From positions 1 to 64,000 of the forward strand of contig NZ_JAHQCX010000014.1 of assembly GCF_019042245.1 (NCBI RefSeq): 64,000 nucleotides of DNA, written 5' to 3'. The DNA comes from Diplocloster modestus (GTDB lineage: Bacteria > Bacillota > Clostridia > Lachnospirales > Lachnospiraceae). Of the stretch, positions 33,488-43,553 are shown in pieces. A program made the translations under genes and the position numbers. How positions within the stretch are numbered: position 1 is the first letter of the stretch; each line of letters opens with the position of its first letter. The notes under the pieces are model-generated. The model had not been told where the DNA came from, did not search any database, and saw nothing but the letters and a program-made list of their open reading frames with translations.

Positions 33488-33957
33488 ATCTGTACCTCCT
33501 GTTCCTCTAACAACTGTTTTAATTTTTCCCGTCCACGGGAGAGACGGCTTTTCACCGTTCCTTCCGAAATCTTCTGTATCAATGCGGTCTCTTTCACAGA
33601 AAATCCTTCGATATAATATAGAACCACGGTTATGCGCAGATCGGGCTTGAGCTGCCCTAACGCCAGATACAGATCACTGTATTCCTCCGCCTCGGCCGCG
33701 CTGTCCGCCTCCTGCTCCATCGGCAGGTACCGTTTCCGGTCTTTGAGCAGATGATAGCATTCATTGATCAGAATCCGCGTAAACCATGTCTTTGCATAAC
33801 AGTCCTGCTTAAGCCCCGCTAACTTGGAGAAAGCGACCGCTATTGCTTCCTGTACCGCATCCGCACAGTCTTCATCATTTTTCAGGATAGATTTGGAAAT
33901 GTGGTAAAAGCTTCTCTCATTATCCAAAATCACATTTGCAAAAGCTTCTTTTGTCAT
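33484..33957 (-). CDS. ECF-type RNA polymerase sigma factor, first pair
   Basis: A 157-residue sigma-70 family protein: region 2 (NDEDCADAVQEAIAVAFSKL...AKTWFTRILINECY) and region 4 (LYYIEGFSVKETALIQKISEGTVKSRLSRGREKL). I start at ATG 33957 (MTKEAF), the normal family length; the longer frame to 34068 adds a segment unlike sigma factors. It is coupled to the anti-sigma gene by a four-base overlap. Confidence 0.9.
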   Translation of the reverse strand: MTKEAFANVILDNERSFYHISKSILKNDEDCADAVQEAIAVAFSKLAGLKQDCYAKTWFTRILINECYHLLKDRKRYLPMEQEADSAAEAEEYSDLYLALGQLKPDLRITVVLYYIEGFSVKETALIQKISEGTVKSRLSRGREKLKQLLEEQEVQI

Positions 33958-34223
33958 ACTGCGTAGATCCTTTCTTTCATCGGCCGTTGAAATCTTATTT
34001 ACACTAATTAGAGGAATCGGAAGGCGGTTTGGTTCCATGCCGCGAAATAATATAGCAATCGGAGGCAAGAAAAAACTGCCCGGCAGTCTTTAACAGCTGC
34101 CGGACAGATTACCTGCCCCAGACGGATATTCCATTATATCCGCATAATCTTATGTTTTATCATTATCATCTTATATTTTTTCATTCATGCATTCCCGCCT
34201 AACAGGAATTCAACCGGAACTCT

Positions 34224-35411
34224 TTACAGATATTTCTTCAGCAGGTCTATTTTATCCAGTTTCTCCCACGGCAGATCCAGATCATTTCTTCCAAAATGTC
34301 CGTATGCGGCTGTCTGCTTATAAATCGGACGTCTCAGATTCAGCATCTTGATAATACCGGCAGGACGAAGGTCAAAATTCTCACGGATGATATCCACCAG
34401 CTTCTCATCAGACACTTTTCCGGTTCCGAAAGTATCCACCATAATGGACGTGGGCTGTGCCACTCCAATGGCATAGGACAGCTGTATCTCGCATTTCCTC
34501 GCCAGGCCTGCAGCCACGATATTCTTGGCCACATAGCGGGCCGCGTAAGCCGCGGAACGGTCCACCTTCGTGCAGTCTTTTCCGGAGAAAGCACCGCCGC
34601 CGTGACGGGCATATCCGCCGTAGGTGTCGACTATAATTTTCCGTCCGGTCAGCCCGCTGTCGCCGTGAGGTCCGCCGATCACAAAGCGTCCGGTGGGATT
34701 GATAAAGAACTTCGTATTCTCATCCACCATCTCCTGGGGCAGAATCACGTCAAACACGTATTTTTTAATATCCTCGTGTATCTGTTCCTGAGAGACCTTC
34801 TCATCATGCTGGGTGGACAGAACCACAGCATCCAGACGAATCGGTTTTCCAGACTCGTCGTATTCCACCGTAACCTGGGTCTTACCATCGGGTCTCAGAT
34901 ACGTAAGGGTGCCGTCTTTTCTGACCTTCGTCAGCTGAAGCGCCAGTTTATGAGCAAGGGCGATGGGGTAAGGCATCAGTTCTTCGGTCTCATCGGTAGC
35001 ATATCCGAACATCATACCCTGATCCCCTGCACCGATGGCCTCGATCTGCGCGTCGCTCATCTTATGTTCCTTCGCCTCCAGGGCCTTGTCCACTCCCAGG
35101 GCAATATCGCTGGACTGTTCATCCAGAGCGACCACAACCGCACAGTTGTCCGCGTCAAATCCATATTTTCCACGAGTATATCCGATCTCCCGGACCGTAT
35201 CTCTCACGATTTTCTGAATATCCACATAAGCCTCAGTCGTGATTTCTCCCATCACCAGTACAAGCCCTGTCGTCGTGGCCGTCTCGCAGGCCACACGGCT
35301 CATGGGGTCTTTTGCCATCAGCGCATCCAGGATCGCATCGGAGATCTGGTCGCAGATCTTGTCGGGATGTCCTTCAGTCACAGATTCGGACGTAAATAGT
35401 CTTTTTTCCAT
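34224..35411 (-). CDS. metK: S-adenosylmethionine synthetase
   Basis: A 395-residue methionine adenosyltransferase: [21 protein letters not shown] at the start, [12 protein letters not shown] and the [20 protein letters not shown]-loop-like motif. It makes SAM from methionine and ATP. It is monocistronic, preceded by an S-box riboswitch with a terminator and then a two-hairpin leader before AAAGGAGG. Confidence 0.97.
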   Translation of the reverse strand: MEKRLFTSESVTEGHPDKICDQISDAILDALMAKDPMSRVACETATTTGLVLVMGEITTEAYVDIQKIVRDTVREIGYTRGKYGFDADNCAVVVALDEQSSDIALGVDKALEAKEHKMSDAQIEAIGAGDQGMMFGYATDETEELMPYPIALAHKLALQLTKVRKDGTLTYLRPDGKTQVTVEYDESGKPIRLDAVVLSTQHDEKVSQEQIHEDIKKYVFDVILPQEMVDENTKFFINPTGRFVIGGPHGDSGLTGRKIIVDTYGGYARHGGGAFSGKDCTKVDRSAAYAARYVAKNIVAAGLARKCEIQLSYAIGVAQPTSIMVDTFGTGKVSDEKLVDIIRENFDLRPAGIIKMLNLRRPIYKQTAAYGHFGRNDLDLPWEKLDKIDLLKKYL

Positions 35412-35472
35412 CTTGTTTCCTCCTTTGGATGATCCGGCCTCTGCCGGTTTACAAATTTAGTTTCCGTGTTAT

Positions 35473-35515
35473 TGCCTGTATTGCAAGGCATTCAGGTATA
35501 CCCGCAGGGTATTTC
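35473..35515 (-). repeat. Two-hairpin leader element, copy upstream of metK
   Basis: On the minus strand: GGAAATACCC TGC GGGT hairpin (35510-35500), core TATACCTGAATG, hairpin TGCCT/AGGCA (35490-35473). It is close to the trxA leader copy and lies between the riboswitch terminator and the metK ribosome site. Confidence 0.6.
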
Positions 35516-35581
35516 CTGTTGTCGACGCCGGAATTTTACGTAAGACTTTTTTTATTCTATTCACATACTTGCCTGTTGAAT

Positions 35582-35608
35582 AAAAAAAGAATCCGCAAAA
35601 GCGGACTC
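35582..35608 (-). terminator. Riboswitch-controlled terminator of metK
   Basis: Minus strand GAGTCCGC TTTT GCGGATTC then TTTTTTT. It forms the expression platform just after the SAM aptamer. Confidence 0.88.
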
Positions 35609-35628
35609 GACAAAATTGATAATCAAAT

Positions 35629-35730
35629 CCCCTTATCGTTCGATTACTCGCTCAGGTTGGCACCTTCCTATCGCTAGGGGTTGCCGGGTTTCACAGGCCC
35701 TATGTACCTCCACCACTCTGAATAAGAGAA
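35629..35730 (-). ncRNA. SAM-I (S-box) riboswitch of metK
   Basis: The minus strand shows the S-box consensus in order: CTCTTATTCAGAGTGGTGGAG, GGGCCTGTGAAACCCGGCAACC, an AGCGATAGGAAGGTGCCAA stretch, CTGAGCG and a closing ATAAGG that pairs with the 5' CTTAT for P1. High SAM should favour the downstream terminator and lower metK expression. Confidence 0.93.
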
Positions 35731-35868
35731 ATATACTCTATATGAAATTATTCTGCTTCCAGTTCCTAAAAGTATATCCATATACCTGAAGGGTAAATGT
35801 TATCATCGCAAATACAATACAACATTTTGACTGGAACTGTCAAGTGCTAATTTCTGGTGGAACAGGGG

Positions 35869-36744
35869 TTATTCCAACTTTTCCCTTTGCTCCACTTCTT
35901 CCGCTGCCAGTTCCTCAGCCTCTGCGATGTGAAGGAAATCCGCCTCCTTTTTTTTGAGACTGGGTACGAAGCGCCCGACAAATTTGCCCTTTCCGCGGTT
36001 TTTCACATAGAAAAAGCCAAAAACGGAGAAAACAACGGCGCCGATAAAGTTTACAAACAGATCCTTCATGGTATCGAACAGACCGATATCCAGATAACCG
36101 CCCAGCCCCAGAGGCTGGCCGTTAATCATGACCTCCTGTATACCGGTTATGGCTGTAGGATGATTTCCTCCGGCCGGGTCCAGCATCACGGAATTGATCG
36201 TATGTAAAATCGTATCCTTCTGCATATCCATGCCAAAGAACAGATCCATGCCGCACTCGAAGAATTCCCAGATCACTCCGATCGTCATGGAAAAACTGAA
36301 AGCCACGATAGCCATGAAGGCCGGGGACAGCTGAAAAGAGAAGCGTTCATTCCGGTTCAGGATATCCACCATGGAAAAACCGATGGCAGCGGCGAGGAAA
36401 CCATTCAAGGTGTGGAGGACGGTATCCCAGAAAGGATATTTGATGTAATATGCCCCGATTTCACCCAGTATCTCAGCGGAAAATATAAAGAGCAGGATGA
36501 TAATCTCCAGGGTCGTCGGCAGCTCTATCTTAAGGTTTATCTGGACAAAGCTGGGCACCATGAGCAAAAGCAGCGTCAGGACACATAAAAACACATTTTC
36601 ATAATTCCGGTTAAACAACTGCAGGATCATCATGAGGATGACTACTGCTCTTAGTATTACAAACACGATAAATGAGCTTTTATGTTCCCGCAGCTCCATC
36701 TTCATCGCTTTCCAAAAAGCTTTACATTTCCGGGATACTTTCAT
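35869..36744 (-). CDS. Multi-pass membrane protein, YjdF/DUF2238-like
   Basis: A 291-residue protein with about seven hydrophobic helices. The pattern YPFWDTVLHTLNGFLAAAIGF and TIGVIWEFFECGMDLFFGMDMQKDT, followed by DTMKDLFVNFIGAV, fits the YjdF-like membrane family, where such WD, E and D residues are conserved. The C-terminal tail is charged and glutamate-rich. Function is unknown. It lies 71 bases downstream of galE and is preceded by a hairpin leader. Confidence 0.65.
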   Translation of the reverse strand: MKVSRKCKAFWKAMKMELREHKSSFIVFVILRAVVILMMILQLFNRNYENVFLCVLTLLLLMVPSFVQINLKIELPTTLEIIILLFIFSAEILGEIGAYYIKYPFWDTVLHTLNGFLAAAIGFSMVDILNRNERFSFQLSPAFMAIVAFSFSMTIGVIWEFFECGMDLFFGMDMQKDTILHTINSVMLDPAGGNHPTAITGIQEVMINGQPLGLGGYLDIGLFDTMKDLFVNFIGAVVFSVFGFFYVKNRGKGKFVGRFVPSLKKKEADFLHIAEAEELAAEEVEQREKLE

Positions 36745-36751
36745 CTTATCC

Positions 36752-36798
36752 TCCAGAGCCGCATTTACTGCGGCTTAGTTCAGGTATGGTGTAACCGT
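36752..36798 (-). repeat. Hairpin leader before the membrane protein gene
   Basis: On the minus strand GGTTACACCATACCTGAAC is followed by a perfect AGCCGC/GCGGCT stem (36775-36757) and then TGGAGG, the ribosome site. It is a diverged form of the two-hairpin leader. AGCCGCATTTACTG is repeated 50 bases away at the galE stop. Confidence 0.5.
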
Positions 36799-36815
36799 TT
36801 CCTCTACAGCCGCAT

Positions 36816-37832
36816 TTACTGTTGTGTATACCCATCGGGGTTTTGGGACTGCCATCTCCAGGAATCCTCACACATTTCATCCAACCCGTATTGGGCTTCC
36901 CAGCCAAGCTCTGCTTTTGCTTTGGCGGGATCCGCATAGCAAGTGGCGATATCTCCTGCCCGTCTGGGTTTCATCTCATAGGGAATCTCCCTGCCCGAGG
37001 CTTTCTCAAAAGCCTTCACCATGTCCAGAACACTATAGCCGTTACCGGTACCCAGATTATAGATGGACACGCCCTCTTTACTTTTCAGCTTCCCAATCGC
37101 CTTCACATGGCCTCCGGCCAGATCAACCACATGGATATAATCCCGGACCCCCGTACCGTCAGGCGTATCATAATCGTTTCCAAAAACGCCGAGACGGGAT
37201 AGTTTTCCGATTGCCACCTGGGTAATATAAGGCATCAGATTATTGGGAATTCCTTTCGGATTCTCCCCGATCCGGCCGCTCTTATGGGCACCGATCGGAT
37301 TAAAGTAGCGGAGCAGGATAACGTTCCACTCCGGGTCCGCCACATGAAGATCCTGCAGGATCTCTTCCAGCATAAGTTTTGTCCGTCCATAGGGGTTCGT
37401 GACGCTCAGCGGGAAATCCTCCCGGATCGGAACAGTGTGCGGATTACCATAGACCGTAGCCGACGAACTGAACACGATATCTTTTACGCCGTGATTTCTC
37501 ATCACATCACATAGAACCAGTGTCCCGGTGACATTGTTATAATAATACTCCAGCGGTTTTTCCACAGATTCTCCCACCGCTTTCAGTCCTGCGAAATGGA
37601 TGACCGAATCGATCTGCTCCTTTTCAAAAATCTCTTCCATAGCCTCCCGGCAAAGCAGATCCGCCCGGTAGAACTTAAGCAGCTTACCAGTAATCTCTTC
37701 CACCCGCTTCAAAGACTCTTCACTTGAATTGCATAGATTATCCACGACCACCACTTCATAACCCGCATTTAAAAGTTCCACACATGTATGGCTGCCAATA
37801 TAACCGGCGCCGCCTGTAACCAAAATCGACAT
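36816..37832 (-). CDS. galE: UDP-glucose 4-epimerase
   Basis: A 338-residue short-chain dehydrogenase-fold epimerase: NAD loop [17 protein letters not shown], catalytic pair in SSSATVYG and YGRTK, and [22 protein letters not shown] typical of GalE. It interconverts UDP-glucose and UDP-galactose. It follows the nucleotidyltransferase gene after seven bases, so the two are one unit for nucleotide-sugar supply. Confidence 0.95.
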   Translation of the reverse strand: MSILVTGGAGYIGSHTCVELLNAGYEVVVVDNLCNSSEESLKRVEEITGKLLKFYRADLLCREAMEEIFEKEQIDSVIHFAGLKAVGESVEKPLEYYYNNVTGTLVLCDVMRNHGVKDIVFSSSATVYGNPHTVPIREDFPLSVTNPYGRTKLMLEEILQDLHVADPEWNVILLRYFNPIGAHKSGRIGENPKGIPNNLMPYITQVAIGKLSRLGVFGNDYDTPDGTGVRDYIHVVDLAGGHVKAIGKLKSKEGVSIYNLGTGNGYSVLDMVKAFEKASGREIPYEMKPRRAGDIATCYADPAKAKAELGWEAQYGLDEMCEDSWRWQSQNPDGYTQQ

Positions 37833-37839
37833 ATTTTCC

Positions 37840-38826
37840 TCATCTTTCCGTCCACAGATTCTGGGGATATCTCCCCTGATCCTTAAAGGACTGAATCGCC
37901 AGTTCCACCATTTCCTTATCTTCCTTATAAGTCACTCCGTACCATTTATCCTCCGAGCGCAGCACCGTAACCAACGCCTTCTCTTCCTGAAGCAGTCTCG
38001 TCACGACTGTCGGAAGAAAATATTCACATTTCAACGGATTATCCGAAATCCCTTCCCGCAGGAAATCATCAAAACCCTTCCGGATCTCATCCAAAAAACT
38101 TTCGGTAAATCCCCACAGGTTCATGGAAACCGTACTGTCCGCAGGCAGCGGTCTCCAGGTGGCTCCGTTATCCTCAGAATACGCGGTCTCCCCCTCTATT
38201 TTCTGAATCTTCGTCCGCTCCGTCACGCTCACCAGATGGCCGTCCCCGCTGATCTCACATACACCCCGGGCTACGGAACCATTCTCCGTCAGAGTATTCT
38301 CCAGCACATAGCCCACCATCGCATAATGGTACTTTACAGCATCCCTTAATGCATGCCCTTCGGACTGGGTCGCAGCAAAGCTGCTTGTATACTTCTGACC
38401 ATCCTCATGGCTGACCAGAAAATCATAAATCATCCGAAACGCCTTAGGCCCATAATAATCATCCGCGTTTATCACCGCGAAAGGTCCCTGAATCAGATCC
38501 CGGCAGCTAAATACCGCATGCGCGGTCCCCCAGGGCTTCACCCTTCCCTCCGGCACCCGATATCCTGCCGGCAGATCCGTAAGCTCCTGATAAGCATACG
38601 CTACTTCCACATACTCTTCCAGCCGGTTACCGATCACTTCCCGGAAGACTTCTTCATTCTCCCTCTTAATAATAAATATAACCTTTTTAAAACCGGCGCG
38701 GACCGCATCATAAACGGAAAAATCCATAATAATATGGCCTTCCCGGTCCACCGGATCGATCTGCTTTAATCCACCATACCGGCTGCCCATACCCGCCGCC
38801 ATGATCACCAATACGGGTTTATCCAT
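37840..38826 (-). CDS. Sugar-nucleotide nucleotidyltransferase
   Basis: A 328-residue NTP-transferase-fold enzyme beginning [18 protein letters not shown], with VINADDYYG as metal site. The start MDKPVLV at 38826 follows GGAGG by eight bases; the frame extends 59 codons further upstream without support. Its sugar is not clear; the family includes UDP-sugar and NDP-sugar pyrophosphorylases. Pairing with galE suggests an activated hexose. Confidence 0.82.
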   Translation of the reverse strand: MDKPVLVIMAAGMGSRYGGLKQIDPVDREGHIIMDFSVYDAVRAGFKKVIFIIKRENEEVFREVIGNRLEEYVEVAYAYQELTDLPAGYRVPEGRVKPWGTAHAVFSCRDLIQGPFAVINADDYYGPKAFRMIYDFLVSHEDGQKYTSSFAATQSEGHALRDAVKYHYAMVGYVLENTLTENGSVARGVCEISGDGHLVSVTERTKIQKIEGETAYSEDNGATWRPLPADSTVSMNLWGFTESFLDEIRKGFDDFLREGISDNPLKCEYFLPTVVTRLLQEEKALVTVLRSEDKWYGVTYKEDKEMVELAIQSFKDQGRYPQNLWTER

Positions 38827-39027
38827 ACACATATCCTCCATCAATTCCTGCAATCCTAACTTCATCATTTCAAATGCTGAATTCATCACTACCAGTATAG
38901 TCAGCTTTCCCCCAAATGGCAATAAATAATTTAATTGCGATTGCTTTTTTTCCTGTGGTTTGATACATTTATAAGGAATATAAATAGAGTATATGTACAA
39001 CAATTATCCTAAAGGGGGATTTCCATT

Positions 39028-39759
39028 ATGCGAATTCTGAAAGCAAAAGATTATCTGGAAATGAGCCGTAAAGCGGCTAATCTCATCGCCGCTCAGGTTA
39101 TTTTAAAACCGGACTGTGTCCTGGGGCTGGCCACCGGCTCGACGCCGATTGGTCTGTACCAGCAGCTGATTCAGGGGTATCAGCAGGGAAATCTGGATTT
39201 TTCACAGGTAAAAACCGCCAATCTGGATGAATACAAAGGGCTTACCAGAGAGAATGACCAGAGCTATTACTATTTCATGCACCAGAATTTATTCAAGTCT
39301 ATTAATGTAAAAGAAGAAAATACCAATATCCCGGACGGGACGGTTGCCGACAGCGCAAATGAATGTGCCCGCTATGATGAAATAATCCGGACACTTGGCG
39401 GTGTGGATCTGCAGCTGCTGGGACTGGGACACAACGGACATATCGGTTTCAACGAACCCGCAGATTCCTTCGCGAAAGGGACTCACTGTGTGGACCTGAC
39501 AAAGAGCACGATCGAGGCCAACAAACGTTTCTTCGCGTCTGCTGACGACGTTCCCCGCCAGGCTTATACCATGGGGATTCAGACGATCATGAACGCCCGT
39601 AAAATTCTGGTGGTCGTGAACGGGGAAGCCAAGGCGGATATCGTGCAGAAGGCTTTCTTCGGCCCGGTAACCCCTCAGGTACCCGCGTCCATCCTGCAGT
39701 TCCATCCGGATGTTACTCTGGTAGGGGACGAAGCCGCGTTGTCGAAAATTAATTTATAG
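39028..39759 (+). CDS. nagB: Glucosamine-6-phosphate deaminase
   Basis: A 243-residue NagB: LGLATGSTPIGLYQQL phosphate loop, NLDEYKGL, and the active-site stretch LGLGHNGHIGFNEPADSF. It converts glucosamine 6-phosphate to fructose 6-phosphate and ammonia. An AAAGGGGGA ribosome site precedes ATG. First of nagB-nagA-M20, divergent from the nucleotidyltransferase gene. Confidence 0.97.
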   Translation: MRILKAKDYLEMSRKAANLIAAQVILKPDCVLGLATGSTPIGLYQQLIQGYQQGNLDFSQVKTANLDEYKGLTRENDQSYYYFMHQNLFKSINVKEENTNIPDGTVADSANECARYDEIIRTLGGVDLQLLGLGHNGHIGFNEPADSFAKGTHCVDLTKSTIEANKRFFASADDVPRQAYTMGIQTIMNARKILVVVNGEAKADIVQKAFFGPVTPQVPASILQFHPDVTLVGDEAALSKINL

Positions 39760-39799
39760 AAGATCGAACAGTGTTGGGTAACGCACGCATGGAGGATAT

Positions 39800-40921
39800 A
39801 TGAAAATTATAAATGCGAAAGTATTTACAGAAGACTGCACCTTTGAAGAAAAGGATATTTGTATCAGCAAAGAATACATCTCCCATTCGTCCGGTGATGA
39901 TGTGTGTATCGACGCCGCAGGCTGTATCGCGATTCCGGGCCTGACCGATATCCATTTTCACGGCTGTATGGGGCAGGATTTCTGCAATGGAACACAGGAA
40001 GCTATCCAGACCATCGCGGATTACCAGCTGGCCAACGGCATCACCGCCATCTGCCCTGCCACCATGACTTATGACGAGGAAACCCTGACCGGTATCTGCC
40101 GCGCCGCTGCCGCTCATGTCAACGGGCAAAAGGGCGCGGATCTGGTTGGGATCAATATGGAAGGGCCGTTCATCTCCCTGGCCAAAAAAGGGGCACAGAA
40201 TCCGAAATATATTCATAAACCGGATATAGAAATGTTCCGCCGGCTCCAAAAGGAGGCGAACGGCCTGATCAAACTGGTAGATCTGGCCCCGGAGGAAGAG
40301 GGCGCCATGGAGTTCATCTCAGCTCTTAATGGCGAGGTGGTCTTGTCCATCGCCCATACCACAGCTGATTTTGATACGGCCAGTGAAGCGATCCGGCGGG
40401 GTGTCAGCCATATCACTCATCTGTATAATGCCATGCCGGCTTTTACCCACCGGGCACCCGGCGTAATCGGCGCAGCGGTGGATGCTCCTCACTGCGGGGC
40501 AGAGCTGATCTGTGACGGCATCCATATCCACCCGGCGGTGGTGCGGACTACTTTTAAGATGTTCGGGGACGATCGGGTCATCCTGATCAGCGACAGCATG
40601 GAAGCCACCGGATTAAAAGACGGGGAATATTCCCTGGGCGGGCAGGCTGTGCATGTGGTGGGGAACCGGGCCACTCTGGTCTGCGACAAAACGATCGCCG
40701 GTTCTGCCACGAATCTGATGGACTGCATGCGTACCGCGGTACAGAAGATGGGGATTCCTCTTGCTTCTGCAGTAAAATGCGCTACGGTGAATCCTTCCAA
40801 ATCCATCGGAATTTACGATCAATATGGCAGTATCACAGTAGGAAAGTATGCCAATCTTGTGCTGCTGGATGAAAATACTTTACAAACAAAGAAAATAATT
40901 TTCCGCGGGAAAGAGATCTGA
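39800..40921 (+). CDS. nagA: N-acetylglucosamine-6-phosphate deacetylase
   Basis: A 373-residue amidohydrolase: metal site DIHFHGCMGQDFCNGT, NMEGPFISLAKKGAQ, SIAHTTADFD, THLYNAMPAFTHRAPG and catalytic aspartate in LISDSMEATG. It deacetylates GlcNAc-6-phosphate, feeding NagB. It lies 40 bases after nagB. Confidence 0.96.
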   Translation: MKIINAKVFTEDCTFEEKDICISKEYISHSSGDDVCIDAAGCIAIPGLTDIHFHGCMGQDFCNGTQEAIQTIADYQLANGITAICPATMTYDEETLTGICRAAAAHVNGQKGADLVGINMEGPFISLAKKGAQNPKYIHKPDIEMFRRLQKEANGLIKLVDLAPEEEGAMEFISALNGEVVLSIAHTTADFDTASEAIRRGVSHITHLYNAMPAFTHRAPGVIGAAVDAPHCGAELICDGIHIHPAVVRTTFKMFGDDRVILISDSMEATGLKDGEYSLGGQAVHVVGNRATLVCDKTIAGSATNLMDCMRTAVQKMGIPLASAVKCATVNPSKSIGIYDQYGSITVGKYANLVLLDENTLQTKKIIFRGKEI

Positions 40922-40941
40922 TCAACCAGATGAGGAAATAA

Positions 40942-42090
40942 ATGAATAATAAGTATCAGGAGGAAGCCCTTCAATTTTTGACAGATGTATTGTCAGTCCC
41001 CAGTGTAAACGGCACTGCCGGCGAACACGCCATGGCTTTATTTCTGTGTGATTATCTCTGCTCCCATGGTATCGCGGCCTGTCTGCAGCCCATCGATGCT
41101 CTGCATGCGAATGTCATTGGACGGATTCCTGGCAGATCGGACCAGACAGTTGTCTGGAACGGTCATCTGGATACGGTGCCCTTCGGGAAAATGGATGAGT
41201 GGGATACGGACCCGTCCCTTCCCGTCCGGCTTGAGAACCGGATCTATGCGCGCGGAGCCAGTGATATGAAAAGCGGTCTGGCAGCCATGGCCTATGTATG
41301 CGCAAAGATGGCGGAAAATCAGGTGATTCCCGACGACACGATTCTCTTTGCCGGAACCTGTGATGAGGAGAAGGGCGGCCTTGGCGCGGAATCATTTCTT
41401 TCCATTGCCACGGAAGAACAGCCCGCTTTTCTGCTGATCGGGGAGCCTACCGGAGGCAGACTCGGTATCGCCCAGAAAGGGTGTCTATGGCTCTCTCTGA
41501 CCGTAAACGGCAAGACCAGCCACGGAGCTAACCCGGAAGAAGGCGGCAACGCCCTGGAAGGCGGCTTCGAGGTACTGCAGGAATTGAAACGCAATATCAA
41601 CTCCTATATCCATGGAATCCTGGGAATCTCTACGATGCAGATCACCATGGCCGAAGGCGGGATCGCGCCGAACATGACGCCGGATCATGCGGAATTTCTG
41701 GCTGATATCCGAATGGTTCCCGCTCTCACCCGGGATATGGTGCTCCATCATCTGCACCAGCTATGCGCAGAATATACACAAAGACTGGACGGAAAGGTTA
41801 CCTTTGACGTGCAGCTTCGCAACGAACGGATGGGAATCGAGATCCCGAAAGAGGACCGTTGGCTCAGACAGTTTGAGGAAATTTTGCGTGAGCAGGAACT
41901 GCCGGTTGAATATACCGGCATCAACTACTTTACGGATGCGTCTATTTTACTGAGACAGTTCCCCGACTGCCCCGTACTTCTCTACGGTCCCGGAGAACCG
42001 CAGCTTTGTCACAAACCGAATGAATATGTGGATGTGCAGAAATACCTGCAGTCACTGGAAACCTACCGAAGGTTCTACCATAGGGCCTGA
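40942..42090 (+). CDS. M20 family metallopeptidase/deacylase
   Basis: A 382-residue protein of the ArgE/DapE/CPG2 family. Metal-ligand motifs are VVWNGHLDTVPFGKMDEW, ARGASDMKSGLAAM, GTCDEEKGGLGAES and IGEPTGGRLGIAQKG. It follows nagA after 20 bases. A substrate released with amino-sugar catabolism, such as a muropeptide-derived or N-acyl compound, is inferred but not shown. Confidence 0.85.
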   Translation: MNNKYQEEALQFLTDVLSVPSVNGTAGEHAMALFLCDYLCSHGIAACLQPIDALHANVIGRIPGRSDQTVVWNGHLDTVPFGKMDEWDTDPSLPVRLENRIYARGASDMKSGLAAMAYVCAKMAENQVIPDDTILFAGTCDEEKGGLGAESFLSIATEEQPAFLLIGEPTGGRLGIAQKGCLWLSLTVNGKTSHGANPEEGGNALEGGFEVLQELKRNINSYIHGILGISTMQITMAEGGIAPNMTPDHAEFLADIRMVPALTRDMVLHHLHQLCAEYTQRLDGKVTFDVQLRNERMGIEIPKEDRWLRQFEEILREQELPVEYTGINYFTDASILLRQFPDCPVLLYGPGEPQLCHKPNEYVDVQKYLQSLETYRRFYHRA

Positions 42091-42099
42091 TTTTCCGGA

Positions 42100-43404
42100 T
42101 TAACCGCTCTGCACCGGCTTTTTATCATTCTTTCTCAGTAAGATAAAGAGCAATGCGCTGATTCCCATCAATACAGGGTAGACCAGATAAGGCATGATTT
42201 CAAATGGGGTGAGGCCCGACAGGCTGGAGGCCGAGAGCAGCTGCGCCCCATAAGGGATCAGGCCCTGGCAGACCGAGGTAAAGATATCCAACAGGGATGC
42301 CGATCTCTTCGGCGAAATCTCGTACACGTCACTGATCTCCTTCGCAATCGGGCCGGCAATCACGATGGCTACCGTATTGTTCGCGGTACATAGGTCTACC
42401 AGCGCGGCCAGCGCCGCGATTCCCATCTCTGCACCCTTCTTTCCCCTGATCCGCCTCTTAATGAATTGAATGATACACTGAATACCGCCGTATTCCCTTA
42501 CCAATGACACAATGCAGGCGACGATCAGGGAAATTACGGTAATGTCATACATACCGGTCACGCCCTCCCCAATTACCGTAAAAATCTCCGAGACCGCAAA
42601 AGCGCCGGTTCCGACCCCAACCACCAGTGAAAAAGCCGTGCCGAACAGCAGCACGAGAAACACGTTAAAGCCCAACAGCGCCCCGGCCAATACTCCCAGA
42701 TAAGGAAGAACACGGATCACCTGATAAGGATGTTCACCCGGCAGCACATAATTCTTCCCCCAGGTAATGGCGACAAAAAAGAGCAGTGTCAGGACCGCCG
42801 CGGGCAGCACGATAAAAAAGTTAGCCTTGTATTTGTCCTTCATCTCACAGCCCTGAGTTTTGACCGCCGCGATGGTCGTATCGGATATCATCGACAGGTT
42901 GTCCCCAAACATGGCGCCGCAGACCACCGCTCCTACGCAGATCGCCATAGAGAAGCCTGTCTTTTCGCTGATCCCCACCGCGATCGGTGTCAATGCCGCG
43001 ATAGTCCCCATGGAAGTCCCCATGGACAGGGAAATAAAACATCCGACCAAAAAAAGACCGGCCACAGCGACTCCTGCCGGCAGAATACTAAGACCCAGAT
43101 TGACGGTGCTTTCCATTCCTCCCGCTCTCGTCACCGCCCCGGAAAAAGCTCCGGCTGACAGAAAAATCAGGCACATGGTGACGATATTTTCATTTCCCAC
43201 TCCTTTTGAGATCACTTGTATCTTATCCGCAAAGGACAGTTTCGGGTTCTGACAGAAAGCCACTACCAGCGCGATCAGAAAGCCCACGATCGCCGGCATC
43301 CGGTAAAAATCTCCAGTCAGCCAGCCCACCCCCAGAAAAATAAGCAGGAATATTCCTATAGGAAGCAGGGCAATAAGCCTGCCCTTTTCTTCATTTCGAT
43401 TCAT
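42100..43404 (-). CDS. NhaC-type Na+/H+ antiporter family protein
   Basis: A 434-residue transporter with about 11-12 helices. The segment GAMFGDNLSMISDTTIAAVKTQGCEMKDKYKANF is the NhaC-family hallmark; a second-half counterpart is ALVDLCTANNTVAIVIAGPIAKEIS. It may exchange sodium for protons, or an organic acid in some family members. Convergent with the M20 gene, nine bases apart. Confidence 0.85.
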   Translation of the reverse strand: MNRNEEKGRLIALLPIGIFLLIFLGVGWLTGDFYRMPAIVGFLIALVVAFCQNPKLSFADKIQVISKGVGNENIVTMCLIFLSAGAFSGAVTRAGGMESTVNLGLSILPAGVAVAGLFLVGCFISLSMGTSMGTIAALTPIAVGISEKTGFSMAICVGAVVCGAMFGDNLSMISDTTIAAVKTQGCEMKDKYKANFFIVLPAAVLTLLFFVAITWGKNYVLPGEHPYQVIRVLPYLGVLAGALLGFNVFLVLLFGTAFSLVVGVGTGAFAVSEIFTVIGEGVTGMYDITVISLIVACIVSLVREYGGIQCIIQFIKRRIRGKKGAEMGIAALAALVDLCTANNTVAIVIAGPIAKEISDVYEISPKRSASLLDIFTSVCQGLIPYGAQLLSASSLSGLTPFEIMPYLVYPVLMGISALLFILLRKNDKKPVQSG

Positions 43405-43553
43405 AAGTTTCTCCTTTATATTTATTTTTATTTTATTATAGGTGCCTACTGTTTACAAGGGGAAATAACTGGGCACGATCCCTTTTTCGCTCTTTTCTTG
43501 TCCCGGAATTTGAGGTATAATATTACCATCATTGACATAATCGAGGTACTCCT

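Noticed and set aside
34296..35399. A 367-codon plus-strand frame
   Set aside because: Exactly opposite metK, whose protein is unmistakable; the frame exists because of codon bias.
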